19,115 nucleotides of DNA from CAYLJV01 sp964510375 (GTDB taxonomy: Archaea > Hadarchaeota > Hadarchaeia > Hadarchaeales > JAGGTB01). Shown here in pieces: positions 6,874-13,860 of this stretch. A program made the translations under genes and the position numbers. Numbering within the stretch: the stretch's first letter is position 1; each line of letters opens with the position of its first letter. Under the pieces are notes generated by a model that made no database searches, was not told the origin of the DNA, and worked only from the letters and a program-made list of their open reading frames with translations. The stretch is taken from contig CAZEBR010000031.1 of NCBI GenBank assembly GCA_964510375.1, forward strand, positions 1 to 19,115, written 5' to 3'.

Positions 6874-6951
6874 AAAACTCTTTTATTTCTATTTTTGTCC
6901 AGAAGTTATAAGATACGAGTGAACTAAGGACTTGAAAAGGAGAGGAATAAT
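6874..6951 (+). promoter_or_regulatory. Spacer with T-rich tract and TATA-like box between S8 and L6
   Basis: This is the first real spacer inside the ribosomal cluster. It begins with a T-rich tract (6880-6896, two runs of four and five T), which may terminate transcription in archaea. It then has TTATAAG at 6906-6912, preceded by purine-rich CAGAAG that could serve as BRE, about 40 bases before the L6 start. AAGGAGAGG at 6937-6945 is the L6 ribosome binding site. The sequence GTCCAGAAGT (6897-6906) recurs upstream of the second DUF106 gene. Promoter function is inferred, not shown. Confidence 0.5.
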
Positions 6952-7485
6952 ATGATGAACCAAAGTGTTGAGGAAAAAGTTGAAATTCCGGATGAGGTTG
7001 AAGCCAGCGTTGAGGGGAGGACAGTCAAAGTTAGCGGTCCAAATGGTGAACTTTCCAGGACCTTCGATATCTTTGGGATCGATATCGGAGAGGAAAATGA
7101 CGATGTACTGGTAAAGTCCGAATCATCTAGGAAGAAGCAGGTTGCCGCAGTGGGAACGGTCGTGTCTCACGTTCAGAACATGATAGAGGGGGTAACGGAA
7201 GGGTTTACAAGCAAGCTGAAGGTCGTCTATTCTCATTTTCCCATAAACGTAAGCGTGGATGGGGATGCGGTGAAGATAGAGAACTTTATCGGGGAGGAAA
7301 AGCCCAGAACCGCGAATATCGTCGGCTCGACCGAGGTAGAAATTCAGGGGGAAGAAATAGTTGTCAAGGGTTCCGATAAGGAGGAAGTCGGGCAAACGGC
7401 TGCAAACATAGAGCAGGCTACTAGGGCCCAAGGTCGCGATCCAAGAGTCTTTCAAGATGGAATTTACGTAGTAGAGAGGGTATAA
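6952..7485 (+). CDS. rpl6: Large-subunit ribosomal protein L6 (uL6)
   Basis: uL6 lies near the sarcin-ricin loop and the factor-binding site. The 177-residue product contains two L6 repeats. The N-terminal one includes VEIPDEVEASVEGRTVKVSGPNGELSR; the C-terminal one ends with the conserved EVGQTAANIEQATRAQGRDPRVFQDGIYVVER. Family length in archaea is about 177-184. ATG 6952 is preceded by a strong purine-rich site (AAGGAGAGG); ATG 6955 directly after is an equally possible start. L32e starts one base after its stop. The gene probably leads a second transcript, given the spacer upstream. Confidence 0.95.
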   Translation: MMNQSVEEKVEIPDEVEASVEGRTVKVSGPNGELSRTFDIFGIDIGEENDDVLVKSESSRKKQVAAVGTVVSHVQNMIEGVTEGFTSKLKVVYSHFPINVSVDGDAVKIENFIGEEKPRTANIVGSTEVEIQGEEIVVKGSDKEEVGQTAANIEQATRAQGRDPRVFQDGIYVVERV

Positions 7486-7486
7486 A

Positions 7487-7867
7487 ATGGGAGAAAAAAA
7501 GTTTAAGAGACAAAATTCGTCCAGTTACAAGCGCGTGAAGAACAGCTGGCGCAAGCCGAAGGGCATGGACAGCAAGATGAGGAAGGAAAAGAAGGGCAAA
7601 CCACCGCTCGTCAAGGTAGGATACAGGAAGCCGAAATCGGAGAGAAATGTACACCCTTCGGGATATCGCGAAGTCTTGGTTCACAACAAGGATGAGATGG
7701 AGGATGTTGACCCCGAGAGCCAAGCGATTAGAATTTCTTCGACCGTGGGCGGGAGAAAAAGAAAGAAGATTTTGGAAGAAGCCGAAGAGAGAAATATAAA
7801 GGTTCTGAATCCAGGAAAAAGGAGGAATGAAAATGGATCTGAAGATGCAGAAGAGGTTAGCAGCTGA
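7487..7867 (+). CDS. rpl32e: Large-subunit ribosomal protein L32e (eL32), overlapping L19e
   Basis: eL32 is an archaeal/eukaryal large-subunit protein. The 126-residue product has the family hallmarks: basic N-terminus FKRQNSSSYKRVKNSWRKPKG, then VKVGYRKPKSERNVHPSGYREVLVHN, and the C-terminal AIRISSTVGGRKRKKILEEAEERNIKVLNP. The final residues (NENGSEDAEEVSS) are acidic and are encoded where the L19e gene has already begun in another frame, giving a 35-base overlap (7833-7867). Comparison with other archaeal L32e proteins suggests that this last segment is the variable tail. L6 lies one base upstream. Confidence 0.94.
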   Translation: MGEKKFKRQNSSSYKRVKNSWRKPKGMDSKMRKEKKGKPPLVKVGYRKPKSERNVHPSGYREVLVHNKDEMEDVDPESQAIRISSTVGGRKRKKILEEAEERNIKVLNPGKRRNENGSEDAEEVSS

Positions 7868-8282
7868 TATTTTGGACGTTGGAAAGGAAAGGGTCTGGAT
7901 AGATCCCGATAGGACTTCCGAAATTTCCACGGCCATTACCAGAGCCGACGTGAAACAGTTGATAAACGAAGGGGCCATCAAGGCCAAGCCCGAGGAGTCC
8001 ACGAGCAGGGGCAGAACGAAAGAACGGCAAAAACAAAAGGACAAGGGTCGGCAGAGCGGACCGGGTTCTAGAAAGGGGGCGAAAGAAGGTAGAAAGCCCA
8101 GGAAAGAGGAGTGGATGAGCAAGGTCAGAGCGTTACGTGACAGGTTGAAAGAACTGAGGGACGAGGGAAAAATCGACTCTAGTGATTACAGGGACTTATA
8201 TAAAAAAGTAAATGGAAATTCTTTCAGAAGTAAATCTCACTTAAATACTTATCTAAAGAACAAGGGCATATTGGAGGAATAG
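7833..8282 (+). CDS. rpl19e: Large-subunit ribosomal protein L19e (eL19)
   Basis: eL19 is an archaeal/eukaryal protein with long helices that take part in an inter-subunit bridge. From ATG 7833 the product is 149 residues, the archaeal norm of about 150. MDLKMQKRLAADILDVGKERVWIDPD is the N-terminal family signature (M-L-x-x-QRR-AA-x-[IL]-L-x-G-x-RVW-DP). The middle segment is highly basic (SRGRTKERQKQKDKGR), and the C-terminal RDLYKKVNGNSFRSKSHL matches the family. GGAGG at 7821-7825 lies seven bases before 7833, favouring it over ATG 7827, two codons upstream. The start region overlaps L32e. L18 follows by three bases. Confidence 0.95.
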   Translation: MDLKMQKRLAADILDVGKERVWIDPDRTSEISTAITRADVKQLINEGAIKAKPEESTSRGRTKERQKQKDKGRQSGPGSRKGAKEGRKPRKEEWMSKVRALRDRLKELRDEGKIDSSDYRDLYKKVNGNSFRSKSHLNTYLKNKGILEE

Positions 8283-8285
8283 AAA

Positions 8286-8873
8286 ATGGCCAAAGGATCA
8301 CATCGAACAGTTCAGTATAGGAGAGACCGTGAGGGGAAGACGGACTATCACTATCGCAGGCGGCTCTTAAAGTCGGGTAAGCCCAGGTTGGTAAGCAGGA
8401 TATCCGGCCGCCACGTGAGGGCACAGGTCGTCTCGCCTTCTCCCGAAGGTGACGAGATACTGGCTTCATCGTTTTCAAAGGAGCTATCGGACTTCGGTTG
8501 GAAGGCTTATACTGGAAATACTCCTGCTGCTTATCTGGTAGGGTTACTCTGTGGTTACCGGGCAAAAGAGGAAGGTATCGACGAATGCGTTTTGGACATA
8601 GACAAGTTCGTGGCTTCGCCTCAAGCCAAGGTTTTCGCAGTCCTGAGGGGAGCCCTCGATGCGGGTCTACACGTTCCCTATGGAGAGGGAGTTTTGCCCA
8701 CGGAGGAGCGCTGTCGGGGAGAGCACATCGCCGATTATGCCGAGGATTTGAAATCCAGCGAGGAGTACGAATCTCAATTCTCAAATTATCTTGAAAATGA
8801 TCTTCAGCCCGAAAATCTTCCCGAGCATTTTAAAGAGGTTAAAGAAGCAATTGAAACTCAACACGGTGAATAA
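8286..8873 (+). CDS. rpl18: Large-subunit ribosomal protein L18 (uL18)
   Basis: uL18 binds 5S rRNA together with uL5. The 195-residue product has the archaeal/eukaryal arrangement: VQYRRDREGKTDYHYRRRLLKSGKPRLV at the N-terminus, then the core GWKAYTGNTPAAYLVGLLCGYRA and VLDIDKFVASPQAKVFAVLRGALDAGLHVPYGEGVLP, where the bacterial protein is much shorter. The C-terminal region (DLKSSEEYESQFSNYLEN) is the archaeal extension. Length is typical (190-200). S5 starts two bases downstream. Confidence 0.96.
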   Translation: MAKGSHRTVQYRRDREGKTDYHYRRRLLKSGKPRLVSRISGRHVRAQVVSPSPEGDEILASSFSKELSDFGWKAYTGNTPAAYLVGLLCGYRAKEEGIDECVLDIDKFVASPQAKVFAVLRGALDAGLHVPYGEGVLPTEERCRGEHIADYAEDLKSSEEYESQFSNYLENDLQPENLPEHFKEVKEAIETQHGE

Positions 8874-8875
8874 AA

Positions 8876-9541
8876 ATGGAAGATGAATTTAATCCTGACG
8901 TTTGGGAGCCCAGGACGGGACTGGGCAAGAAAGTAAAGGCCGGTGAGATTACCAGCATATCCGAGATTTTACAGATGGGTAAGCGACCTCGGGAGGTAGA
9001 GATAGTCGACACGTTAGTTCCGGATCTGGAGGACGAAATACTGAGCGTCAGGCTGGTCCAGAGAATGCACCGTTCCGGCAGAAGGCTCAGCTTCAGGGTC
9101 ACCGCCGCAGTCGGAAACGGGGACGGTATAGTCGGAGTTTCCCACACGAGCGGAAGGGAGGCCTCCCCCGCGATTAGAAAGGCCATAAATGCGGCAAAGC
9201 TTCAGATTTACGAAATTAAGAGGGGTTGTGGAAGTTGGGAGTGCGGTTGCGGACGTCCTCATTCTTTGCCCTACGAGGTTACTGGGCACAAGGGAAGCGT
9301 CAAGATCACTCTAAAACCGGCTCCGCGAGGTCTGGGCCTCGCAGCTGCTGAAATTCCTCAAACTATTCTCGAGTTGGCGGGAATTGAAGACGCTTGGACT
9401 AGTTCGGAAGGTCAAACACGAACCACTATAAACTTTGCATTAGCCACTTTTGATGCATTGAAGAAGACTTCCGAGATGGCGCTGAAGGAGTCACATTCGC
9501 AACAGGTAGTTACTGGCAAAGCCGGTGGTAAAAGTGAGTAA
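8876..9541 (+). CDS. rps5: Small-subunit ribosomal protein S5 (uS5)
   Basis: uS5 works in decoding fidelity and mRNA unwinding at the entry channel. The 221-residue product has the archaeal N-terminus (W-PRTGLGKKVKAGEITSISEIL), the double-stranded RNA-binding domain with RRLSFRVTAAVGNGDGIVGVSH (about residues 70-91), and the Cys-rich stretch KRGCGSWECGCGRPHSLPYEV that is typical of archaeal S5. It ends with PAPRGLGLAAAEIPQTILELAGIEDAW. Length agrees with family (about 210-235). Its last eight bases overlap the L30 start region. Confidence 0.96.
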   Translation: MEDEFNPDVWEPRTGLGKKVKAGEITSISEILQMGKRPREVEIVDTLVPDLEDEILSVRLVQRMHRSGRRLSFRVTAAVGNGDGIVGVSHTSGREASPAIRKAINAAKLQIYEIKRGCGSWECGCGRPHSLPYEVTGHKGSVKITLKPAPRGLGLAAAEIPQTILELAGIEDAWTSSEGQTRTTINFALATFDALKKTSEMALKESHSQQVVTGKAGGKSE

Positions 9542-10001
9542 GTTGGTCGTGATCAGGATTAAGGGGAGCGTCGACGTCAGCGAGGAGGCGGAGGACACCC
9601 TACGAATGCTCAATCTGAACAGGCCCAATCAATGTACGGTAGTAGAAGATGATCCTTCCACGGTCGGGATGTTACACAAGATAAAGGAGAAGATAACGTG
9701 GGGGGAGATAAGCCCGAAGGCTTTGAAGGAACTACTATCCAACCGTGGTGAGATGGAAGGTGGCGATGGTGTTTCTGATGAAAAGGTGCAAAGCGAGACT
9801 TCGTACTCCTCGGTCGAAGAGTTTGCTGAAAACGTCTGTAACGGGGAGGCAAGCTTGAGTGATTTGGACGGTCTCAAGCAGGTTTTTAGCTTGCACCCAC
9901 CGAGAAAAGGTTACGATTCTACCCGTCGTTCCGCCCATCACGGAGGTGCGGCTGGAGATAGAGACGAAGCCATAAACGAATTGATTCTAAGAATGGTTTG
10001 A
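9534..10001 (+). CDS. rpl30: Large-subunit ribosomal protein L30 (uL30)
   Basis: uL30 is a large-subunit protein; the archaeal form is longer than the bacterial one and here gives 155 residues from GTG 9534. KLVVIRIKGSVDVSEEAEDTLRMLNLNRPNQCTVV is the family core (RIRG..V....TL..L.L...N.C.VV), and KIKEKITWGEISPKALKELL covers the segment unique to archaea. The C-terminus FSLHPPRKGYDSTRRSAHHGGA matches archaeal L30 (L-PPR-G-----K). GGTGG at 9524-9528 lies five bases before GTG 9534; GTG 9525 is a weaker alternative start three residues earlier. The middle region is rich in Asp and Glu. Confidence 0.94.
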   Translation: MSKLVVIRIKGSVDVSEEAEDTLRMLNLNRPNQCTVVEDDPSTVGMLHKIKEKITWGEISPKALKELLSNRGEMEGGDGVSDEKVQSETSYSSVEEFAENVCNGEASLSDLDGLKQVFSLHPPRKGYDSTRRSAHHGGAAGDRDEAINELILRMV

Positions 10002-10011
10002 GGTGTTCATG

Positions 10012-10455
10012 ATGGCTAGGAAGAGTAAAAAATCCCGAAGTCAGCGAGGTTCGCGGACTTATGGCGGCGGCAGTGCCCGGAACAGAAGACATTCCGGACA
10101 CAAGGGAGGAAAAGGTCTGGCGGGAAGCCACAAGCACCGTTGGAGAAAGATCAAGCTTAGCGATCCTAGACATTTTGGAAAATACGGTTTTAAGAGGCCT
10201 GCCTGCCTTCAAGAGGAGGTAGAGACTGTCAACGTAGGCGAGTTGGATGAATACGTTGAGGAACTTTTAGAGAATGAACTTGCTGTGGAGGAAGATGAAG
10301 GAATAGTTATCGATGTTGCCGAACTCGGTATCGATAAGGTATTGGGGGGAGGCCAAGTCAACCATCCCTTGAGGGTGAGGGCCAACGAATTTTCTAGTTC
10401 GGCAAAGGAAAAACTTGAAGAAGCCGGTGGTTCTGCCATAACGGGTGAGGAGTGA
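10012..10455 (+). CDS. rpl15: Large-subunit ribosomal protein L15 (uL15)
   Basis: uL15 is a late-assembling large-subunit protein. From ATG 10012 the product is 147 residues. The basic N-terminus KSKKSRSQRGSRTYGGGSARNRR and HSGHKGGKGLAGSHKHRW are diagnostic of archaeal uL15; YGFKRP follows. The C-terminal half (VGELDEYVEELLENELAVEEDEG and IVIDVAELGIDKVLGGGQVNHPL) is the conserved beta domain, here unusually acidic. GAGGTG at 10000-10005 is six bases upstream of ATG 10012; ATG 10009 and GTG 10003 are in frame but poorer. The TGA stop overlaps the secY start (TGATG at 10453-10457). Confidence 0.94.
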   Translation: MARKSKKSRSQRGSRTYGGGSARNRRHSGHKGGKGLAGSHKHRWRKIKLSDPRHFGKYGFKRPACLQEEVETVNVGELDEYVEELLENELAVEEDEGIVIDVAELGIDKVLGGGQVNHPLRVRANEFSSSAKEKLEEAGGSAITGEE

Positions 10456-11840
10456 TGGCCGGCGGACCTGCTAAATCGAAACTTTACGCTCTTGAGCCTT
10501 TGATTCGAAAGTTCCCCGAAGTGAGGTCTCCAAAGAGGCATGTGCCTTTTAAAGAGAAGATGATGTGGTCCGCTTTTGCGCTCATTATATATCTAGTAAT
10601 GTCGGAGATTACCCTTTTCGGTGCTGGCGAGGCCGCAAATTATTTTGGCCAGCTGCAGTATGTGCTTGCCAGCCGGGCAGGTACCTTGATGCAGCTCGGG
10701 ATTAGCCCGATCGTTACTTCCGGTATTATTATGCAGCTTTTGGTCGGGGCCAATCTGGTCAATCTGGATCTTCATAACGGCCGTGACAAGGCCCTTTTTA
10801 CGGGAACTCAAAAAATCTTGGCTCTCGTCGTGGGAGCCTTCCAAGCATCGGCTTTCGTGTTCTCGGGTTCGCTGACGCCGGCTGGAGCAGGATTGGGGAC
10901 CATGCTCACGTTGATATTCCAACTGGTCGTGGGAGTAACTGCGGTGCTGTTCTTGGACGAAATGGTCTCTAAATACGGTTTTGGAAGCGGCATCAGCCTG
11001 TTTATCGCCGGTGGAGTTTCGGCCACGGTCTTCTGGCAGGCATTTAATCCGATCGCCACTCAGGGGTTGTTCCCCGGAGCCATACCGAATTTCATTCAGG
11101 CACTAGCTCAGGGTTCTCCCGCAGCCCTCAGCAGTGCGATATTCCGGACGGAGTACCCTAGCATGCTGGGGGTTATCGCGACGGTAGTGGTTTTCCTGAT
11201 AGTGATCTATGCCGTGAATATGAGGGTGGAAATACCGCTTTCGTATTCTCAATACGGCGGGATGAGGGGTAAGTATCCGATAAAATTCCTCTACGCTTCA
11301 GTTATTCCCGTGATATTGGCGACTGTGGTATTCACTAACGTCTCGATTTTAGCAAGGATAACCAATCTTTCCTTCCTCGGCACGTTCGACGGTGGAACCG
11401 TGACGGGAGGGCTCTACTATTACCTAACGGCTCCCCAGGGGATAACCCAGGTGCTAGCGGAACCGTTCCGGGCCCTGTTCTATCTGGGCGCGCTAGTGCT
11501 CATGTGCATGGGTTTCTCATGGCTTTGGGTACAGATGACGAACATGTCTTCCCAGGACGTAGCAAATAAGATTAAACGTTCGGGGATGTCAATTCCCGGC
11601 TTCAGACGGGACACAAAAATCATGGAAAAGATGCTGTCCCGATACATCAGACCCGTCACCTTCCTCGGTGGTGCTTTCGTGGGTGCATTGGCTGCGGGCG
11701 CTGACTTCCTCGGTGCGCTCGGAAGTGGTACCGGAATTCTCCTGACGGTTAGTATATTATATAGACTCTATAAGGAGATTGCCAAGGAACAGCTCTCCGA
11801 GATGTTCCCGGCCGCCAGGAGGTTACTGGGCGAGTCTTAG
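10455..11840 (+). CDS. secY: Preprotein translocase subunit SecY (Sec61 alpha)
   Basis: SecY forms the protein-conducting channel of the membrane with SecE and Sec61-beta. The 461-residue product has about ten hydrophobic segments, starting at about residue 38. It contains the second signature LGISPIVTSGIIMQLL (about 81-96, TM2 region) and LDEMVSKYGFGSGISLFI (about 167-184), a family motif. Large cytoplasmic loops with basic residues are present around RVEIPLSYSQYGGMRGKYPIK, the ribosome-binding loop region. ATG 10455 is chosen because GAGG lies four bases upstream; GTG 10452 would add one residue. Position after L15 is the normal order. No adk follows, which is the usual gene here in many euryarchaeotes. 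Confidence 0.97.
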   Translation: MAGGPAKSKLYALEPLIRKFPEVRSPKRHVPFKEKMMWSAFALIIYLVMSEITLFGAGEAANYFGQLQYVLASRAGTLMQLGISPIVTSGIIMQLLVGANLVNLDLHNGRDKALFTGTQKILALVVGAFQASAFVFSGSLTPAGAGLGTMLTLIFQLVVGVTAVLFLDEMVSKYGFGSGISLFIAGGVSATVFWQAFNPIATQGLFPGAIPNFIQALAQGSPAALSSAIFRTEYPSMLGVIATVVVFLIVIYAVNMRVEIPLSYSQYGGMRGKYPIKFLYASVIPVILATVVFTNVSILARITNLSFLGTFDGGTVTGGLYYYLTAPQGITQVLAEPFRALFYLGALVLMCMGFSWLWVQMTNMSSQDVANKIKRSGMSIPGFRRDTKIMEKMLSRYIRPVTFLGGAFVGALAAGADFLGALGSGTGILLTVSILYRLYKEIAKEQLSEMFPAARRLLGES

Positions 11841-11912
11841 CGAGTTATGGGGTGTAGAGGCACTCCGTTTAAGTAATAGGATAGGATATTGAACATGAGT
11901 GAGGTATCATAA
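11841..11912 (+). promoter_or_regulatory. Putative promoter of first DUF106 gene
   Basis: A 72-base spacer separates secY from the next gene. TTTAAGTAA at 11868-11876 is a TATA-like box about 37 bases before the start codon, and GAGTGAGGT at 11898-11905 is the ribosome binding site. No strong T-run terminator follows secY, so read-through from the ribosomal operon is also possible. Confidence 0.4.
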
Positions 11913-12752
11913 ATGGAATGGAAGCTGGAGAACTTGACGATAGTAGGAATGACGATTATCTTAGTTATGGGATTTTTCGCCGCCTCAGCGCAAGCTCAAG
12001 AGAACGATGTGAATAGGACCGAGAATTACAAGGCCCTGTTAGGAGAGGCGGATCAGATTATCAAGGATATCCGATTGGGAAGGGATATCTCGCAAGATAG
12101 TATCGATGACTTGCAAGATGCGTACACGACTACTTTCCCCGACTCATCGGGTGATATTCTGACCAGTATCCGGAACTTGACTCCTTCCGACGTGAGTGTC
12201 GAGGAGGTCAAGGATATTAGGGCTGCGATAGTGGAGAAGGGGAATTCGGAAGGATTGAAGCTCTCTTTCCTCTATCAATATTCTCATTTCGTGATTTTGG
12301 GCGTTTCTTTCCTCTTGGCGATAGTGGTCAATTTCATAAATCGCGTGGCGGTGGACTGGGAGGAGGTCAACAGAGTCAGGGCTAAACAGGAGAAATTGCA
12401 GGAGAAGGTCAAGGAAGCGAGAGAGAACAACGAGACAAAAAAGGCGCACAAGCTTCAGCAGAAACAGCAGGACTTCATGCAGGAACACATGGGGGTAATG
12501 TTTTCCCCGATGAAGACGATGATTTTCATCTTTATCCCGTTCATAATTGTGTTTAATCTTCTGAGCAGTACCTATTCCGGGTGGGTAGTCGCTTGGCTCC
12601 CGTTCAAGCTACCTTGGCCCGAGATAGGCTTTCCGTTGTTAAATCGGTTTTTTAAGGGCAATGTCGCCGGTCTGGGTTACTTCGGCTGGTACATTCTCTC
12701 GTATTTCGGTTTCGCCCAGTTCTGGAGAAAGATCCTCGTTCCCCAGAGATGA
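11913..12752 (+). CDS. DUF106/EMC3-like membrane protein (Oxa1/YidC superfamily), first copy
   Basis: DUF106 proteins are the archaeal branch of the Oxa1 superfamily (YidC, EMC3, GET1, TMCO1), membrane-protein insertases; that this copy acts as one is inferred from family. The 279-residue product has an N-terminal hydrophobic segment (about 9-27) that ends ASAQAQE, resembling a signal peptide. A hydrophilic helical stretch (about 30-118) follows, probably outside. Then come TM1 (about 124-143), VDWEEVNRVRAKQEKLQEKV with a charged coiled coil (about 148-190), TM2 (about 201-220), the motif VVAWLPFKLPWP (about 225-236) and TM3 (about 252-272) ending in FGFAQFWRKILVP. This coiled coil between TM1 and TM2 is the cytosolic feature of the family. 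It lies next to secY, as in other archaea. Confidence 0.88.
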   Translation: MEWKLENLTIVGMTIILVMGFFAASAQAQENDVNRTENYKALLGEADQIIKDIRLGRDISQDSIDDLQDAYTTTFPDSSGDILTSIRNLTPSDVSVEEVKDIRAAIVEKGNSEGLKLSFLYQYSHFVILGVSFLLAIVVNFINRVAVDWEEVNRVRAKQEKLQEKVKEARENNETKKAHKLQQKQQDFMQEHMGVMFSPMKTMIFIFIPFIIVFNLLSSTYSGWVVAWLPFKLPWPEIGFPLLNRFFKGNVAGLGYFGWYILSYFGFAQFWRKILVPQR

Positions 12753-12878
12753 TGGTGTCAGAACTAGATCGTCGGTTTTTTGGACCCCCCGGTTTCCGCC
12801 TTGGAGTAATGTCCAGAAGTATGAACTTTAATAACGGATTTTTCATTAATTCCATAGGAGATAAGAAAGGGATTTAGA
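12753..12878 (+). promoter_or_regulatory. Spacer with T-run and TATA-like box before second DUF106 gene
   Basis: This 126-base spacer holds a run of six T at 12776-12781, a possible terminator for the upstream gene. TTTAATAA at 12827-12834 is a TATA-like box about 44 bases before ATG 12879. GTCCAGAAGT at 12811-12820 is identical to the ten bases at 6897-6906 in the spacer before L6. A weak ribosome binding site is present (AAAGGG at about 12866-12872). Function is inferred. Confidence 0.42.
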
Positions 12879-13832
12879 ATGAAAGAGTCCAGAAAATCAT
12901 TGTTAGGGTTAGTCTTGGCGGCAGTTCTGCTGTTGGGTCTCACCGGTCTCACCGTCAAAGCTAAAATGAGCCAGAACAATCATGGTGGGGATTACGGGGA
13001 ATTGGTCCAGTCTTTTGATTCATCTATCAAGGCTCTTAGGACTGGGGGTGTTCCCTCGGAATCTTTATCGAGTATAAGGGGTGCTTATCGGACTTACACG
13101 AGTCAAGTGGATTTGTCGGGTGATCCTGAGCTTAAAACGCTGGATAATGAGATAGAAAATAGTTTGAAATCTTCGATTCGGGCCTGGCAGTCATATCAAA
13201 CTAATCTGAATTATTTCGAGCAGCTAAAAAATAACGGTTATATTTCGGAGGAGAATTATCTCTGGAGAAAGGAACAACTCTATAATCTGGCTAGGAATTC
13301 CACCTCGGAGAATCGTATTAAGGACTTGCGTTCGAAAGTTACCCGAATGCTGGGAGAGTTGGATATGGGGCTCCCGGTAGGTTTTGCTTATCCTTCTTTG
13401 ATAATTCTCGGAATTTTCCTGTCCCTGTCCTTCCTAGTTACCGTGTTGTGTAAGAAGACGGTGAATTGGGAGGCTTTGGATGAGGCAAATCAAACTCTAG
13501 ACGATTGGAGAAAAAAATTGATGGAAGCGAAAAGAAAGAAGGGTGGAAAAGGGGAAACGAAAATCGAGAAGGAGGAGGAAAAGGCCCGTAGCGATCACGA
13601 GAAAATTTGGTCGGAGAATTTTAAGCAGGGAATCACCTACCTCTTCCCATTCCTCTTGGTACTGGCGTGGCTTTCGATCGCCTATGGAGGATTAGATGTG
13701 GCTTGGGTGCCGATTGATTCGCTTTATTCCGTTGAGTTTGTAGGAACGACGTTCGGATGCATAATGTGGTCCTTCCTTACCTATTTCGGTTTTTCATATA
13801 TTTGGAGATATATTCTCATTCCCGGCGAGTGA
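12879..13832 (+). CDS. DUF106/EMC3-like membrane protein (Oxa1/YidC superfamily), second copy
   Basis: This 317-residue product has the same plan as the preceding gene. It has an N-terminal hydrophobic segment (about 8-26), a longer hydrophilic helical region (about 30-165), TM1 (about 171-191), VNWEALDEANQTLDDWRKKL plus a Lys/Glu-rich coiled coil (about 195-245), TM2 (about 251-269), the motif LDVAWVP (about 272-278) and TM3 (about 290-309), ending in YFGFSYIWRYILIPGE. Shared motifs with the first copy are V-[DN]-W-E, VAW-[LV]-P and YFGF-x2-[FI]-WR-x-IL-[VI]-P, so the two are paralogues that have diverged widely. The external region is about 45 residues longer. A role as a partner or alternative subunit of the first copy is inferred only. 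Its own promoter is likely. Confidence 0.8.
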   Translation: MKESRKSLLGLVLAAVLLLGLTGLTVKAKMSQNNHGGDYGELVQSFDSSIKALRTGGVPSESLSSIRGAYRTYTSQVDLSGDPELKTLDNEIENSLKSSIRAWQSYQTNLNYFEQLKNNGYISEENYLWRKEQLYNLARNSTSENRIKDLRSKVTRMLGELDMGLPVGFAYPSLIILGIFLSLSFLVTVLCKKTVNWEALDEANQTLDDWRKKLMEAKRKKGGKGETKIEKEEEKARSDHEKIWSENFKQGITYLFPFLLVLAWLSIAYGGLDVAWVPIDSLYSVEFVGTTFGCIMWSFLTYFGFSYIWRYILIPGE

Positions 13833-13860
13833 TTCGGGCCAAAAATGGAGGTTAGATTAG

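Noticed and set aside
7421..8122. 233-residue open frame on the minus strand
   Set aside because: Antisense to L32e and L19e. Composition (Ser/Phe/Leu rich) is what the reverse of Lys/Arg/Glu-rich ribosomal genes produces.
8224..8784. 186-residue open frame on the minus strand
   Set aside because: Antisense to L18; no domain and no promoter.
12749..12878. tRNA or small stable RNA gene in the spacer between the two DUF106 genes
   Set aside because: No cloverleaf-like pairing and no GTTCRA (T-loop) motif; only a T-run and a TATA-like box.
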